Assembly (NCBI GenBank): GCA_024291935.2
Contig: CM044309.1
Coordinates: 4,092,001 to 4,156,000 of the forward strand
Length of the DNA: 64,000 bases
Direction of reading: 5' to 3'
Source of the DNA: Okapia johnstoni
Taxonomy: Eukaryota > Chordata > Mammalia > Artiodactyla > Giraffidae
Shown here: in pieces, positions 1 to 11,494 of the stretch
Layout: every line of letters starts with the position of its first letter
Numbering within the stretch: the stretch's first letter is position 1
Made by a program: the position numbers and the translations under genes
The notes under the pieces: model-generated
Database searches by the model: none
Seen by the model: only the letters and a program-made list of their open reading frames with translations
Told to the model about the DNA's origin: nothing

Positions 1-300
1 TTCATCCTTCTCTTCATGCACTAAATGGTTTACTTTTACTTTCCGTTATTAAATTTGACAGGTTAATAGTAACAGTTAATAAGGGAATTGTGTTTTTTCT
101 CACTTTTTAAGAAATACTTTGTCCATTAAAACCAGTTGGAAAATATATATTTTTAATCCACCTGTGATTTGGAAGAGAATATATCAAAATATTATTTAGG
201 CACATACAATACATACATTTAACCTAATCAAAAATAACACCCTGCAAGTGTAGGAATGACTGCCTAGATGTGAGTTCACTATTGTATCTCATTTTAATCA

Positions 301-496
301 TTAATAGTAATTATTATGTAGTTTTTATGCAGTTTATAAAATAATAGCTATATTTTAGAACTTTAGTGTGAGCAATAATTCATTTTGAAGTTCAATTTAT
401 TAATATTAATTATTAATGTGGTTTTTATGCAGTTAGAGTTTATAAAATAATGGCTGTATTTTAGAGCTTTAGTGTGAGTAATAATTCATTCTGAGA
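301..496. repeat. Diverged 100 bp tandem duplication
   Basis: Two units, about 301-390 and 401-496, share the core gtttttatgcag starting exactly 100 bp apart (321 and 421), then a matched block ending in ataattcatt. The second unit carries a 6 bp insertion (agagtt) and a few substitutions. This is direct sequence comparison. The unit does not resemble a repeat family I know. Confidence 0.8.
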
Positions 497-674
497 CATT
501 CACTTAAATCTGCTGTAGCAGGAACACTGCCAGACATTTTCAGTCAGATTGAAATGATTATTTGAGTAGTAATCACAATTATTATGATGATTATAATAGC
601 TTAGTAATCCAAGTTATTATGGTGATTTAAGACTTAAAGAATGAAGTAAAAGATATTTTAAAAGTCCAGTCCCA

Positions 675-1105
675 TTTTAACCATGAGAAAAACATCAGGC
701 CATGCCTACTTCTCAAAATGCCTGATCAATAATCCTCAAAAATGTCAAGGTCATCAAAAACATAAAAAATTGTCATAATCATGAAATACTCAAGCAAACA
801 ACAAGTATGAATTTATTTCCTGATCGGATCCTGGAACAGAAAACGACATTAGATAAAAACAGAAGAAATCTAAATAAAGGATGGAGTTCAGTTAATAATA
901 TTAGTATTGGTTCACTAATTGTTAAAAATGTGCCATACCAATGCAGAATGTTAATAACAGGAGGCACTTCTGTGTGCATCCCTTGAGAGTGAAAGGAAAA
1001 AAACCAGGGGAAATTGAACTGTGGGAGGTGCAAGAATTATTCTATCTTTGCAGTAATTCTGTAAATCTAAAACTGTTCTATAATAAAAATCAGATTTTAA
1101 AACAT
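675..1105 (+). mobile_element. Old L1 (L1M-type) 3' UTR relic
   Basis: The block runs from a ggatcctggaacagaaaa motif to a terminal tctgtaaatctaaaactgtt followed by an ataaaaatcag A-rich end. This order is typical of mammalian L1M 3' UTR ends. It is highly diverged and has no coding potential. Family assignment is by recognition only; the 5' limit is approximate. Confidence 0.5.
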
Positions 1106-1834
1106 TCCCACACATGAAATCGGTTGACAAGATTATTTAGTTGCTTAGCTCTTTTGTATAAAGTAAAATGCAGGTCCTCTTTGTGTATACCACTGACTTG
1201 AGGGTTACTTTACAAAAGGTAATTTTTAATACCAATTTTAGCAGTCCTTTATTTTAGGAGAATCTGGAAAATATTGTTTTTATTTCTTTTCCAATTCCAC
1301 TATATAATGTCCTTAGTTTTGAAGATTAAATCCTCTTTTTAGTAAGTTGGTGCCGTTTTTTTCAAGGTTTTTCCCTGCTTCTATTTCTTGCCAAGTCACT
1401 GTTTGACCTAAAGGGCAAATCATATGGTTTCCATTTCCTTTTTCTTGATTCAAGTCCATTTTTCTCCCTAGAGTCATTTACTGAAATGTTTGATTTAACT
1501 GCCAGGCCAGTAAAAAGATACACTGTTTTTGATGCTTCTGATAACAGATCTGTCATCCTTTGGGAGGCTGACGTCTCTTGCCAAGTCTCTGTGGTTTATC
1601 CCAGATTATCTAAATTGGCTTCCTCATCTGCTGAAATTTGATGTGCAGAATTTAATTCTGAGCTCCGTTTTTTTTTTTCAAAACAAATTATCTGTGTTGT
1701 TTATTATGATATTTGCATACAATAAGATTAATAAATTTTAGTATGCAGGTGATGATTTTGATTATTGCAACAACTACTACTGCAATCAAAGTATGGAATA
1801 GATCCCTTGGCTGAAAAAGTTTGCTTGTGCGCCT
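1106..1834. other. Unassigned AT-rich stretch
   Basis: No repeat family, RNA gene or credible reading frame is visible. Short frames of 60-70 codons overlap it on both strands, with no recognisable protein similarity. Confidence 0.5.
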
Positions 1835-1937
1835 TTATATTCCACATCCTTCCTCACCCATGCCCCAGGCAACCGCTGAGATGTCACAAGAATTTTGTCT
1901 TTTTTAGAATTTTATTGAAATGGAATCATAAGTGTAC

Positions 1938-2132
1938 AGCGGTAAAGAATTCACGTGCCAATGCAGGAGGCAGATTCCATCCCTGGGTCAGGAAGATCCT
2001 CTGGAGAAGGAAATGACAACCCACTCCAGTGTTCTTGCCCGGAGAATTCTATGGACAGAGGAGCCTGGTGGGCTGCAGTCCATGGGGTTGCAAAGAGTCG
2101 GACACAACTGAGCGACTGAGCGCACACACATA
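1938..2132 (+). mobile_element. Bov-tA SINE, 5'-truncated
   Basis: Bov-tA elements join a tRNA-Glu-like 5' part (A box near tggctcagtggtaaag, B box near ggttcgatccc) to a BovA-derived 3' part ending cggacacgactgagcgac. Here the first ~25 bp are missing; the copy starts at cggtaaagaattc, and the B box is degraded to gattccatccc. It is inserted in the antisense L1. Confidence 0.9.
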
Positions 2133-2220
2133 CAGTACACGGACTTTTGTATTGGACTTCGTTTCACATAATATTTTTAAGATATATTGACTTCCTCTTT
2201 GTTACTGAGTGATATTTATG

Positions 2221-2450
2221 GGCTTTCCAGGTGACAATTGTGGTAAAGAACCCACCTCCCAAAGCAGGTTATACATTAAGAGATGCACGTTCAATCCCTG
2301 GGTTTGGAAGATCCCCTGGAGGAGGGCATGGCAACCCACTCCAATATTTTTGCCTGGAGAATCCCATGGACAGAGGAGCCTGATGGGCTGCAGTCCATGG
2401 GGTCTCAAAGAGTCAGATATGACTGAAGCAACTTAACACGCGTGCATGCA
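2221..2450 (+). mobile_element. Bov-tA SINE with target-site duplication
   Basis: Nearly full-length copy starting ggctttccaggtg. The 9 bp direct repeat atatttatg flanks it at 2,212-2,220 and 2,451-2,459, and the old L1 resumes on both sides. This fixes the order of events: L1 first, then SINE. Confidence 0.92.
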
Positions 2451-3290
2451 ATATTTATGGTATGGATACGGCATTCCTTTTTAATCTGTTCACTAACTGA
2501 TTAGCCATTTGGATTGCTTCCAGTTTGGGACCATTATAAATAATAACTACCCATATTTTGCTGTTAGGAATAATTGGCATATACACTTCTGTGTGGACAC
2601 ATATTTTCACTTCTTGTGGCAATACCTAGCCCTGGATTACTAGGTCATGTCTAGTTTTATAAGGTTCTGCCGTTTCGTTTCCTAATGTGACTCTTTCCTC
2701 TTCCATTTGCACCAGCAATGCAAAAGGTTTCTAGTTTTTCTACATCATTGTTAACACTTGATTTTGTAAGTAATTTTAACTTTTAGCCATTCTAGTGGGT
2801 ATGTATTGGTGTATGTGATTTTTAATTTGCATTTATCTGATGACTAATGATGTTGACCATTTTTTCATATAATTATTGATTATGCTTATATCTTCTTTTG
2901 TGAAATATTTGCTCAAATAATTTGTCCATTTTAAAATTGGACCATTTCGTCTTCTCATTGTGGAGTTGCAAGAGTTTTTTTTTGTACAATCTGGATAAAA
3001 GCCCTGTTTTCAACATGTGCTTTACAAAAACTTGTCTTTTCTCCCCCCGCTATGTCTTTTGCAGAGCCAAAGGTAGAGAAGACTTCTTAATCCTGATAAA
3101 GGTCATTTTATCAAAACACCTTTTATAGTGTGTGCTTTGGTGTCCTGTTTAAGAAATCTTTGCCTAGCTGTATGCCACAGAATATTCTTCCTACTCTAAG
3201 TAACAGTTTTCGCGCTTACATTTAAGTCTTATCTTATTTATGAGTCAGTTTTGGGGTGTGCTATGCTCCAGTCTCTTTCCTTTCCTTCTG

Positions 3291-3970
3291 ATGTTCTTTT
3301 TTACACTGAAACATGGTTTACTTACAATATTGTATCAGTTTCAGGTGTACAATGTAATTATTCAATATTTTTGTTTGTACTCTGTGTGAAGTTGCTGTGA
3401 AGTGTTGGCTACATTCCCTGCGCTGTACCTTATATCCTTGTAACTATTCTATGCTACCTGTGGTTTGTGCATCTAACCACCTTCACCAGTATCGCCCCTC
3501 CCCACCCTTCTACCTTCCATAACCACTAGTTTCTTCTCTGTATCTGTAAGCTTGTTTCTGTTTTGCTGTATTCATTCATTTGTTTTACTTTATAGATACA
3601 AATATGAATGAAAACACAATATTTGTCTTTCTCTGACTTATTTTTCTAAACATGATACTCTCCAGATCGATTCCTGTTGCTGCAAATGGCATTTTCATTT
3701 TAATGACCAAATAATATACTATTGTGTATGTGTGTGTGTGTATATATGTATATGTATATATACACACACACACATATATGTACACTGTATATATATATAT
3801 GAACCATATATAATACACTCCACACCTTTATCCATTCATCTCTTGATGGACTCATAGGTTTCTTTCATATCTGATATTCTAATTATGCATACATTTGACC
3901 TGTTCAGAACAGATACCCCAAGGCTCTATTAGTTTTAAATATTTTTAAACTTCTGCTCTTCACAATGGAT
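3291..3970 (-). mobile_element. L1 3' region, antisense
   Basis: Typical ruminant L1 antisense 3' UTR text: caatattgtatcagtttcag, then the antisense ORF2 C-terminal region (gattcctgttgctgcaaatg, then an interrupted tgaataatattccattgtat site). A dinucleotide repeat has expanded inside it. BovB interrupts its right-hand side. Confidence 0.75.
3724..3800. repeat. TG/TA/CA compound microsatellite
   Basis: Alternating tg, ta, ca and ta runs of about 77 bp. The ta-rich core is self-complementary and sits inside the antisense L1, where it probably expanded from the atatatata motif normally present there. Confidence 0.9.
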
Positions 3971-4814
3971 GCTGGGCTGGGTGAAGCACAAGCTGGAACT
4001 GAGGTTGCTGGGAGAAATATCAATAACCTCAGATATGCAGATGACACCACCCTTACGGCAGAAAGTGAAGAAGAACTAAAGAGCCTCTGATAAAGGTGAA
4101 AGAGGAGGGTGAAAAAGTTGGCTTAAAACTCAACATTCAGAAAATAAAGATCATGGCATCTGGTCCCATCACTTCATGGCAAATAGATATGGAGACAATG
4201 GAAACAGTGAGAGACTTTATTTTGGGGGGCTCCAGAATCACTGCAGATGGTGACTGCGGCCGTGAAATTAAAAGACACTTGCTCCTTGGAATAAAGGGTA
4301 TGACCAACAAAGGCAGCATATTAAAAAGCAGAGACATTACTTTGCCAACAAAGGTCCATCTAGTCAAGGCTATAGTTTTTCCAGGAGTCATGTATGGATG
4401 TGCGAGTTGGACTGTGAAGAAAGCTGAGTGCCGAAGAATTGATGCTTTTGAACCATGGTGTTGGAGAAGACTCTTGAGAGTCCCTTGGACTGCAAGGAGA
4501 TTCAACCAGTCCATCCTAAAGGAGATCAGTCCTGGGTGTTCATTGGAAGGACTGATGTTGAAGCTGAAACTCCAATACTCTGGCCACCTGATGTGAAGAA
4601 CTGACTCACTAGAAAAGACCCTGATGCTGGGAAAGATTGGGGGCAGGAGGAGAAGGGGACGACAGAGGATGAGATGGCTGGATGGCATCACAGACTTGAT
4701 GGACATGGGTTTAAGTAAGCTCTGGGAGTTGGTGATGAAAGGGAAGCCTGGCGTGCTGCAGTCCATGGGGTCGCAAAGAGTTGGACATGACTGAGCTACT
4801 GAACTGAACTGACT
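3971..4814 (+). mobile_element. 5'-truncated BovB (RTE LINE)
   Basis: Sense BovB starting at gctgggctgg in the middle of the reverse transcriptase region and ending with the family hallmark ctgaactgaactga. The direct repeat atggat at 3,965-3,970 and 4,815-4,820 is a plausible short target-site duplication. It retains the YADD active-site codons at 4,034-4,045, but a stop soon after (agagcctctgataaag) breaks the frame. Confidence 0.93.
4096..4596 (+). pseudogene. BovB reverse transcriptase C-terminal fragment
   Basis: An open stretch of 166 codons covers the thumb and post-RT region of the BovB polyprotein (SGPITSW, SRDITLPTKVHLVKA, VMYGCASWTVKKAE). Upstream RT motifs A and B and the endonuclease are absent because the copy is 5'-truncated, so it cannot encode a working enzyme. 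The long antisense frame over the same DNA is a mirror of this coding bias, not a gene. Confidence 0.85.
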
Positions 4815-4820
4815 ATGGAT

Positions 4821-6238
4821 AGTTTCTGTTGATCTATATTCAAGCTCATTTGTTTTTTCCTCTGTCGTGTCCATTTGATTGTTAATTCTAGCCAGTGAAT
4901 TTCTTGCTTTAGAAATTGTAGTTTTTAGTTCTAAAATTTCTGTTTGATTTTCTTCTTATTTCTATTTCTTTTCTGAGAATTCCCATTACTCTACTGGGAT
5001 TTCTCACACACTAAGAAATGTGCTTTGTTTAACTTCAAGTAGTTCATAGGTAGTGAAAGTATTCACTCTAAAATCCTTCTAAGTTCCACATTTGGTTCAT
5101 CTTGAGTCTGACTTCATTGAAGTTTCTTTTTTTGATCATGTTTACATTTTCTTAATTCTTTGTATATCGAGTAATTTTGTATTGCAACCTAGATGTTATG
5201 AATTTTAAGTTGTGGAGATTCTGGATCTGTTATCTTTCTCTGATGACTATTGTTTCCTTTGGATTAGCAGATAATTTTCTTGGCTTGATTTGAATTGGAA
5301 ATTTTCTTTCTCTTGCAGTAGCTCCAGTCTCAGTAAAGCCATGTATGGTTCTTGGTATAGAGTTTGGGGGGGTATGCCTTGCAAGGCAGGTATGTCTCCA
5401 GTGTAGACAGCACCCTGTCTAGGTGAAAAACTGTAGAGACACGAAGTGACATTTCTAAGTGAACATGAACTTCTCATCTGAATCCTTGTACTTCCATTCA
5501 CTCTTCAGTACCTGCATCTGGTTGTTTTTTTGTATCGTGTCTGGGTTTTAGAGTTATCTTCTGTAGGAAGGTTGTCTGCAGGGTTTTTAGTCCAGTATAT
5601 CTGGAATCAAAAGCCTAATGTCCCTTTTTAATAGTAAAATTTTGTATTTTGTAGTGAATGATGATTAACAGTCTAGGAAAATTTTCCTAACTTCTGCCTC
5701 TTTAGACTATGCATGAAATGGGGAAAAGAATTCATTCACTTCAAGATTGCTCGACCTAATATATAACTCTATGTACTTAGCTTTGCAATTAAAGTTTTAA
5801 ATTATAGAAGACACTACAAGTCATTTCTGGAATTGTTTAATAATGGCCAGTTCTTACAAGGCATGATGCAAGAGATACAGACAAGTGTTTAAAGGATCCT
5901 TGTTCTCCAGCAGTTTAGAATCAAATACAGAGGATACAATAAATGCATAAAAACTGTCACCCAGTGGCTTTGCTTGGTACCGTGAGAGAATTATAAGGTA
6001 TAAGGGAAGTTCAGAAGGGGAGAGACTAGTTGTCAATGGAGAAATTAGGAAAAGACTTCACGAAAGAGCTGACATTTGGGTTGGTTTCAAAAGTGGCAAG
6101 TGTTTGGGGGGTATAAAGGAAAGGGAGGATTTCAAGAAGGAGTAGCATAAATAAAGGTAAGAAGGAGCTAGGCAAAAACCACGTGGGTAACGGCACCTGT
6201 GGTTCTCCAAGTTTAGTGTATGCAAGCATCACCAGACA
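4821..6238. other. Mostly unassigned; possible LINE relic near 4,860-5,000
   Basis: The stretch around gttctaaaatttctgtttg resembles antisense L1M sequence, but too weakly for a firm call. From about 5,000 to 6,238 I see no repeat, RNA gene or credible exon. Confidence 0.4.
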
Positions 6239-6520
6239 GGGCTTCCCTGGTGGCTCAGCGGTACAGAATCTGCCCACCCCTGCAGGAGACACGGGTTCTA
6301 CCCTGAGCCGGGAAGAGCCCACACGCCTCGGAGCCACGCAGTCCGTTCACCGCAACGACTGAGCCTGCCCTCTAAGGCCTGCAAGCGGCCACCGCGGAGC
6401 CCGCGCCCGGGGCCCCGCTCTGCAGCCGGAGAGGCTGCGCGGTGAGCTGCCCGCTGGCCTCCAAGACAGAGGAAAGCTCACAGCAGCGAACACCCAGCAC
6501 AGCCAAAACCAGATACACGA
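6239..6520 (+). mobile_element. CHR-type tRNA-derived SINE
   Basis: Starts gggcttccctggtggctcag and continues with the GC-rich cetartiodactyl CHR body (agcccacacgcctcgg, then ccgcgcccggggcccc), ending in cagcacagccaaaacc and a weak A-rich tail. The GC peak at 6,330-6,440 belongs to this SINE and is not a gene-associated CpG island. Confidence 0.85.
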
Positions 6521-6859
6521 GTAGAGTTATATATATATGATGAAGAGTCACCTGAGAAGGCTATGTGGATCCTTGAGCCTTATTAGAAAACTGATTTGGC
6601 AGCCTGAGATGAGGTCCGGGAATCTGAAGCTTTAAGAATAACCCCTAAATCTTTCCATTCAGATTCTCTGGGTCCCCTCCCCACCCTCTTCACAAAACTT
6701 CCTTAGAGTGGGACCTGTGTGTGGAATAATAGGAGATGATTTGGAGGTGATTTGCAACCAGGTGGCCAAGAGGCTTAGCAGCCGTTCCAACAAGTTTGTT
6801 TTGGGTCCTGAATAAAGTTCACAACGTCATATATGTTAGAGATCTATTTTGAAATGTTT

Positions 6860-7065
6860 ATACCTGAAATGATAGTTGGAGTTTGCTTCAAAATAATGCA
6901 ATTTGGGCAGGACTGAGAAATGGAGAGAGAGAATGCATGAGAGTGTGGAGAAAACAGAGCTGGCCATGTGTTGATGACTGCTGAAGCTGGGTGATGGTTT
7001 ATCATGTTGCTCTGTCTACCTCTGTGTATGTCTGAAAGCTTCCATAATAAAAAGTAAATAAGAAG
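6860..7065 (+). mobile_element. Old L1 3' end
   Basis: The sequence gatgactgctgaagctgggt, later gtatgtctgaaagcttccat and ataataaaaag, matches the 3' terminus typical of L1M/L1ME elements. No coding potential. Confidence 0.6.
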
Positions 7066-7198
7066 AGATCAGAAGAAAAGGGTGAAAAAAAAGACACAAA
7101 AACAAGAAAAACACTTAGAGATGCAGAGTAGTGCTGTGGTAGTAGATGCGGTAGAGATGCAGATGGTTATGCATGTCTATTTACCAGGTGGCTCATTT

Positions 7199-7345
7199 GT
7201 TGACATTTCTTAACGAGCCCTCGAGTTCCTCATCTTTAGAATAGGATAATAGTATATTACTGACAGGCTTGTTTGGAGGATTAAATGTGATATGCAATGT
7301 AAAACACTTAGCACAGTACCTGGCCCATCATATTTTATAAGAGAG
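7199..7345 (+). mobile_element. MIR SINE, 3' part
   Basis: Contains the MIR core order: gttcctcatctttagaatag, then ggattaaatgtgatatgcaa, then acacttagcacagtacctgg. Ancient mammalian SINE, sense orientation. Confidence 0.75.
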
Positions 7346-7979
7346 CTTATTTTTATTATTACTCAACTTTGGCCGGCAACGGAGAGCTAGGAAAAACATT
7401 TGAGCCCTAGAGTGACTAATCAAAACTGTTTCCAAAACATTAGAAAAGCTATTTCTGCTCATTTGGGTTACTACAGAAGAAATTTAAACTTTCGGTATTA
7501 GAGCCCAAGAAAACAGTAAGACAGGTCATACCAACCTCAGCCTTCCAACTGAGCTGCAGAGGTTCTTGCAGGAGCTGTGTAGAGGTTGCATCAGCCTTAG
7601 GAATAGAGGCACAGGTTTTCTGCTGGAATGAAGCCAGAGGCCTAGGGAGGGTAAGAGGCTGGTAGCGGCCAGTCAAGGGTCTGCATCTTGAAGCCAGTGC
7701 GGCGGTGGAGGACCCGGAAGCGAAGAGAAACCAGTGTAAGCAGTGTAACCCTGGGAGATGCAGGGTCTACAGGGCTGGTCTAAGTGACTGGGAGGAGGAG
7801 CCAGAGCCAGAAAGGGAAGGAGTTTGACGAGACATCAGGATGGGCTCAGAGACTTTTAGCAAAATGAGCAAACTGGTCACAGAAAGATCTAGAGTTAAGT
7901 TCCAGTTCTAAACAGATTAGGCTAAAATGCTGCAGACATAGGGAACCAGTGTCAGTTTGCAGAGGCATTGGAGAGGGCT
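7346..7979. other. Unassigned single-copy-looking DNA
   Basis: Slightly GC-richer than its surroundings, with no recognisable repeat. An antisense frame of 75 codons at 7,449-7,676 has no recognisable domain. Confidence 0.4.
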
Positions 7980-7992
7980 AAGGGTGTATATT

Positions 7993-8197
7993 GGGCTTCC
8001 CTGGTGGGTCAGATGGTAAAGAATCCACCTGCAATGTGGGAGAGCTGGGTTCGATCTCTGGGTTGGGAAGATCCCCTGGAGAAGGGAAAGGCTACCCACT
8101 CCAGTACCCTGGCCTGGAGAATTCTATGGACAGGGGAGCCTGACGGGCTGCAGTCCGTGGGGTCGCAGAGAGTCGGACACAACTGAGTGACTTTCAC
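7993..8197 (+). mobile_element. Bov-tA SINE with 13 bp duplication
   Basis: Full-length copy (gggcttccctggtgggtcag) ending in tgagtgactttcac. Flanking 13 bp direct repeats, aagggtgtatatt at 7,980-7,992 and aagggtataaatt at 8,198-8,210, match at 11 of 13 positions. The B box is near-consensus (gggttcgatct). Confidence 0.93.
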
Positions 8198-8396
8198 AAG
8201 GGTATAAATTAAGCCAAGATCTTCAGAGGAATGAGTTTCCATGGGAGGCTAGTTGTGCTTGATGAGGCCAATGAGTCAGTGGCCAGATTCCCGCAGTCAC
8301 CTGGAGTGGCCACTCCAGACAGACCTGGGTCATCATGACCTGCAGAAGACTGCGCATCTTCCTAGTGGCTCCGGAGGTTAGATTTCACCAGCCTCT

Positions 8397-8612
8397 GCTT
8401 CCCTGGTGGCTCAGCGGTAAAGAATCCTCCTGCAATACAGGAGGTGAGGGTTTGATCCTGGGGTCGGGAAGATCCCCTGGAGAAGGAAATGGCAACCCAC
8501 TCCAGTATTCTTGCCTGGGAAATCCTATGGACAGAGGAGCCTGGTGGGCTACAGTCCATGGGGTCACAAAGAGTCAGACACGGCTGAGCAACTAAATAAC
8601 AACAGCAACAAG
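8397..8612 (+). mobile_element. Bov-tA SINE
   Basis: Copy from cttccctggtggctcagc to gctgagcaactaaataacaa, with a short caacagcaac tail. The B box has one change (gggtttgatcc). I could not define the duplication. Confidence 0.92.
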
Positions 8613-9269
8613 TTGACTTTAGCAGAGAATTATTTATGTCTCGTCTTGCTTTTGCCGTAGTGATGTGGTCCTAATGAAACATGAGTAATAGCAAGTTGTA
8701 AATATTTATCTTATCCTCCCCATATCTCTACTCTTTGAAAAGACACCTCGAAATATCACTTGTGGAAACACATGACTGCTTCTGTATGATGCTTGAACTT
8801 TTCTCGGTAGAGCATGGTTATAAGCTATTGCCTATTTATTGTGAAGGACCGCTACACCTCTGTCCCCTATCCTGGCTGGTACTGTAAGAGAGCTATTTTA
8901 GGCTTTAGATAAATGGTAATGACGGAAATCTAAGTGACATGTCCTGGTCTGGATTTCTGTGACTCTTTGATTAGATGGCTATCAAACCTTAGAGAATAAA
9001 GGCTGTTTTCAACAGTTTAATAATTTGTGCACATGCAAACAACAAACAGCAAAAACTTACTCATGTGGCATATGTTTTTAGTGAATGTTTTGGAGACAGC
9101 AGAATTATTCAGATACTTTACCCAACTTTCATTTTACTACTATAAACCTGTTCTTAATCTTAGTAATATTAAATCACCAAGGAATTGCTGAATAACTCAT
9201 AAACATGCTTATAACATAAACTTTTCAACAATTAAAAAAAGTGACATAGACTAATATCTATTGACATGC
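8613..9269. other. Unassigned AT-rich stretch
   Basis: No repeat family, RNA gene or credible coding region recognised. Confidence 0.45.
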
Positions 9270-9520
9270 AAAAGATATATATTAAGTGAAAAAATAAGGT
9301 TTCAGATGAGTAAATATATTGAGCTTATTTTGCACTAAAACTGTCAAATGCATGCACCAGTGCATAGTGTTTATACACAGAGAAACTTCTGGAAGGATAT
9401 ACTCCGTAATGTGAACAGTGGTTAAATTTTGTGATGTGATTACTAGTAATTTCTATTTTCTTCTTGACACGTGTACTATATGAAGGTAAGTAAGCATTTT
9501 GTTGTGTGTGTGATAAGGAA
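9270..9520 (+). mobile_element. Possible ancient LINE 3' relic
   Basis: The run ggaaggatatactccgtaat, gtgaacagtggttaaatttt and atttctattttcttctt follows the layout of a common mammalian LINE 3' end (ggaaggatataca, aacagtggttatc, tttattttcttct). Divergence is high, so this is a low-confidence call. Confidence 0.35.
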
Positions 9521-9734
9521 AAGTAAGGCTTTGTGATGAGAAATACGCCTATACCACTTAAACTGTATTGAAATATTGCCAGCAGTGAAGGACTCTAGGC
9601 TTTCCCCCTAGTTAGTTGCTTGTAAGGCACAGTTATGGTGAGGGATAAATCACCGTTTAAGGGAAAAAGCACATGAAAGATGAACATTCTATAGGATGAA
9701 CACCACGTGGCTCCCTTGGGCCCTGTTATATTGG

Positions 9735-9915
9735 AGTGTTCCTAAGCGTCCAGTGTAATTCTAAGCACTGACGGCTCCTGCTGAGCTAATCTAATCCGAT
9801 GCTTCACTTTATAGGTGAGGAAAGGAAGACTAAAGACAATAAGTGAATTTCCCGAGGTCACACAGCTCCTAGTGGCAGAACTGGGAGTGGGACCCAGCCT
9901 GGAAAGCTACTGGAG
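9735..9915 (-). mobile_element. MIR SINE, antisense
   Basis: Antisense MIR signature: ttataggtgaggaaaggaag, then cccgaggtcacacagctcct and agtggcagaactgggagtgg. The ~60-codon sense frame here is incidental. Confidence 0.75.
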
Positions 9916-11110
9916 GTCACGTTTTCTGATTTCTACATATGTTCTCTTTAAACCACATCCTAAATGTTTTTTTCTCCCTTATTTGATCTTCAAATGAAGA
10001 ATGCTTCTATACTTATTTTTCAACCCATAGGTATTTGTATAGTGGCAAGAATCTAGCAGAAGAGGTGCTTTATGATATATGAGCCATAACTTAGAAAATT
10101 TTCATTGAAATACATTTAATTCCTAGTAGAAGAAAGCTTATACGCTTCTTAACTTTCTAGGCAGGGCAGTTCATTAACACTGGTGTGACTTTCTCTGCTA
10201 ATAATTCTTGTCTTTTCTTCAACAGCTGGCTGCATTCCGCACCCTCCTGTGTACTAGGGAGGGTGAAACAGCAGCTTTTTTGTTGAGCAATCACCGTCCA
10301 CCACAGCCTTTGAAGGGCCGAAAAGTGAGAGCCTCCTTCCATTAAAAGTTGTCACCAAGAGACCACCCCAGACGTGCCTGTGGAGAGAAAACAAAACAAA
10401 CGCAAAATTCCCAACTAACCGTTCTTTCCTAGAATTGTAATTTATGGGGTGACTTTTATGGGGTGACATAGCCGTTTTGCCATCAGCTTGTGCCCAAAGA
10501 AAATCAGATCTTTTGAATCAAACTGACTTAAGTCATCTGTCTCAGATTTGCACTCTTACGTATATAAGCAGCAAACATTGATGTGTATTAAAGCCCATAG
10601 AATACATCTGTTTCAACCTGTGTGACCACAGGGCGGGCATCTCAAACCTCAGAACATACTAGGAATCGTCCCTTGCCACAGAGACTGATCAGTCACGTCT
10701 CTCAGTGGTGTTGGCGATATACTTACATTCCCAGAGTGATAAGATTGTGGTACCTTTTTCTAAACAAGTGATTCTGCTGGATATCTTGATATCATTCCAA
10801 TACGTAAAAGTAGATACTATTTCCTTTTCAAGTGAATTTTCATTTGGATTATGTTGCTGGTTCTCATTGTAGAGTACTTCTAATAAAACGCACAGAATGA
10901 GAGCTATGGGGAGATGGGATATAGTGAATTAAAGCATCTATTCCACAGTTCAAGAAGACCCCATCCAGTTTTCGTGAGGACTTCCCCAGGATATAAGTAG
11001 CTATTTAAACTTTAATGACTTACACACCTATCTCATTCACTTGGTGATGTTAATAATAAACTGGCTAATAATTGATCAGACACAGTGATTGTCAGTTTAT
11101 GGCATAAACA
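9916..11110. other. Unassigned single-copy-looking DNA
   Basis: No repeat family or exon recognised. Short antisense frames at 10,157-10,469 lack any recognisable domain. Confidence 0.45.
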
Positions 11111-11494
11111 ATGTTTATGGCGTGGTTTGAAACTAGTGGTACCATGCAGGCGGAGCTGCCTGTGGGCTCGAGGGACAGGTTGCCTAATTTTGCCGTGTGT
11201 TTTGGCAGCAGAGCAGAGAGCAGTCCTGTGAACATCACTGGTTTGTCAACTAATGGGGAGAATTACTCGAGTCTCAAATATTCACTTGGTCCACAGTCCC
11301 ATCAACCCTTTTCCATAGCAATGCCTGTCTCCCCTTATGCACGTGTCCCCCCATCTCTTAAGCAGTTTTGTAAGTTGGCTCTTGATACTCACTTTAACCT
11401 GTTTTCTCATATATTTTTGCTTGGTTTTGGTGAAGAGGAAAGGGAGAGGTCCTTCTGCTCTTTCTGGTACAAGGGGAGTGATGCTGAGCCTTAA
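11111..11494 (+). other. Uncharacterised 127-codon open frame
   Basis: This is the longest frame outside recognisable retroelements. It begins MFMAWFETSGTMQAE and ends in KGSDAEP before a stop. I see no signal peptide, transmembrane segment, repeat or known motif; composition is serine/phenylalanine rich. Overlapping frames of similar quality exist in another sense frame (11,337-11,555) and antisense (11,282-11,521), which suggests a locally stop-poor stretch and not a gene. No promoter or splice context supports it. Confidence 0.12.

Larger units (their letters stand above)
1835..3290 (-). mobile_element. Old L1 (ORF2 3' part and 3' UTR), antisense, split by two SINEs
   Basis: Antisense L1 text is recognisable in three segments (about 1,835-1,937, 2,133-2,220 and 2,451-3,290). 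It includes the antisense ORF2 landmarks ggaatcata, a tttgggaccattataaataa region and aatttgtccattttaaaattg. Two Bov-tA SINEs inserted later. No reading frame survives. Confidence 0.7.

Noticed and set aside
4137..4874. 245-codon antisense open frame
   Set aside because: It is the complement of BovB coding sequence plus flank; the sense strand carries the recognisable RT residues.
6330..6440. CpG island or promoter
   Set aside because: The GC-rich patch is the body of a CHR-type SINE and is too short.
7993..8060. tRNA genes suggested by A and B boxes
   Set aside because: The boxes belong to tRNA-Glu-derived SINE heads; no complete cloverleaf with acceptor stem is present.
8335..8595. 86-codon frame and similar 60-90 codon frames over SINEs
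   Set aside because: These recur in every Bov-tA copy because the consensus happens to lack stops in some frames.
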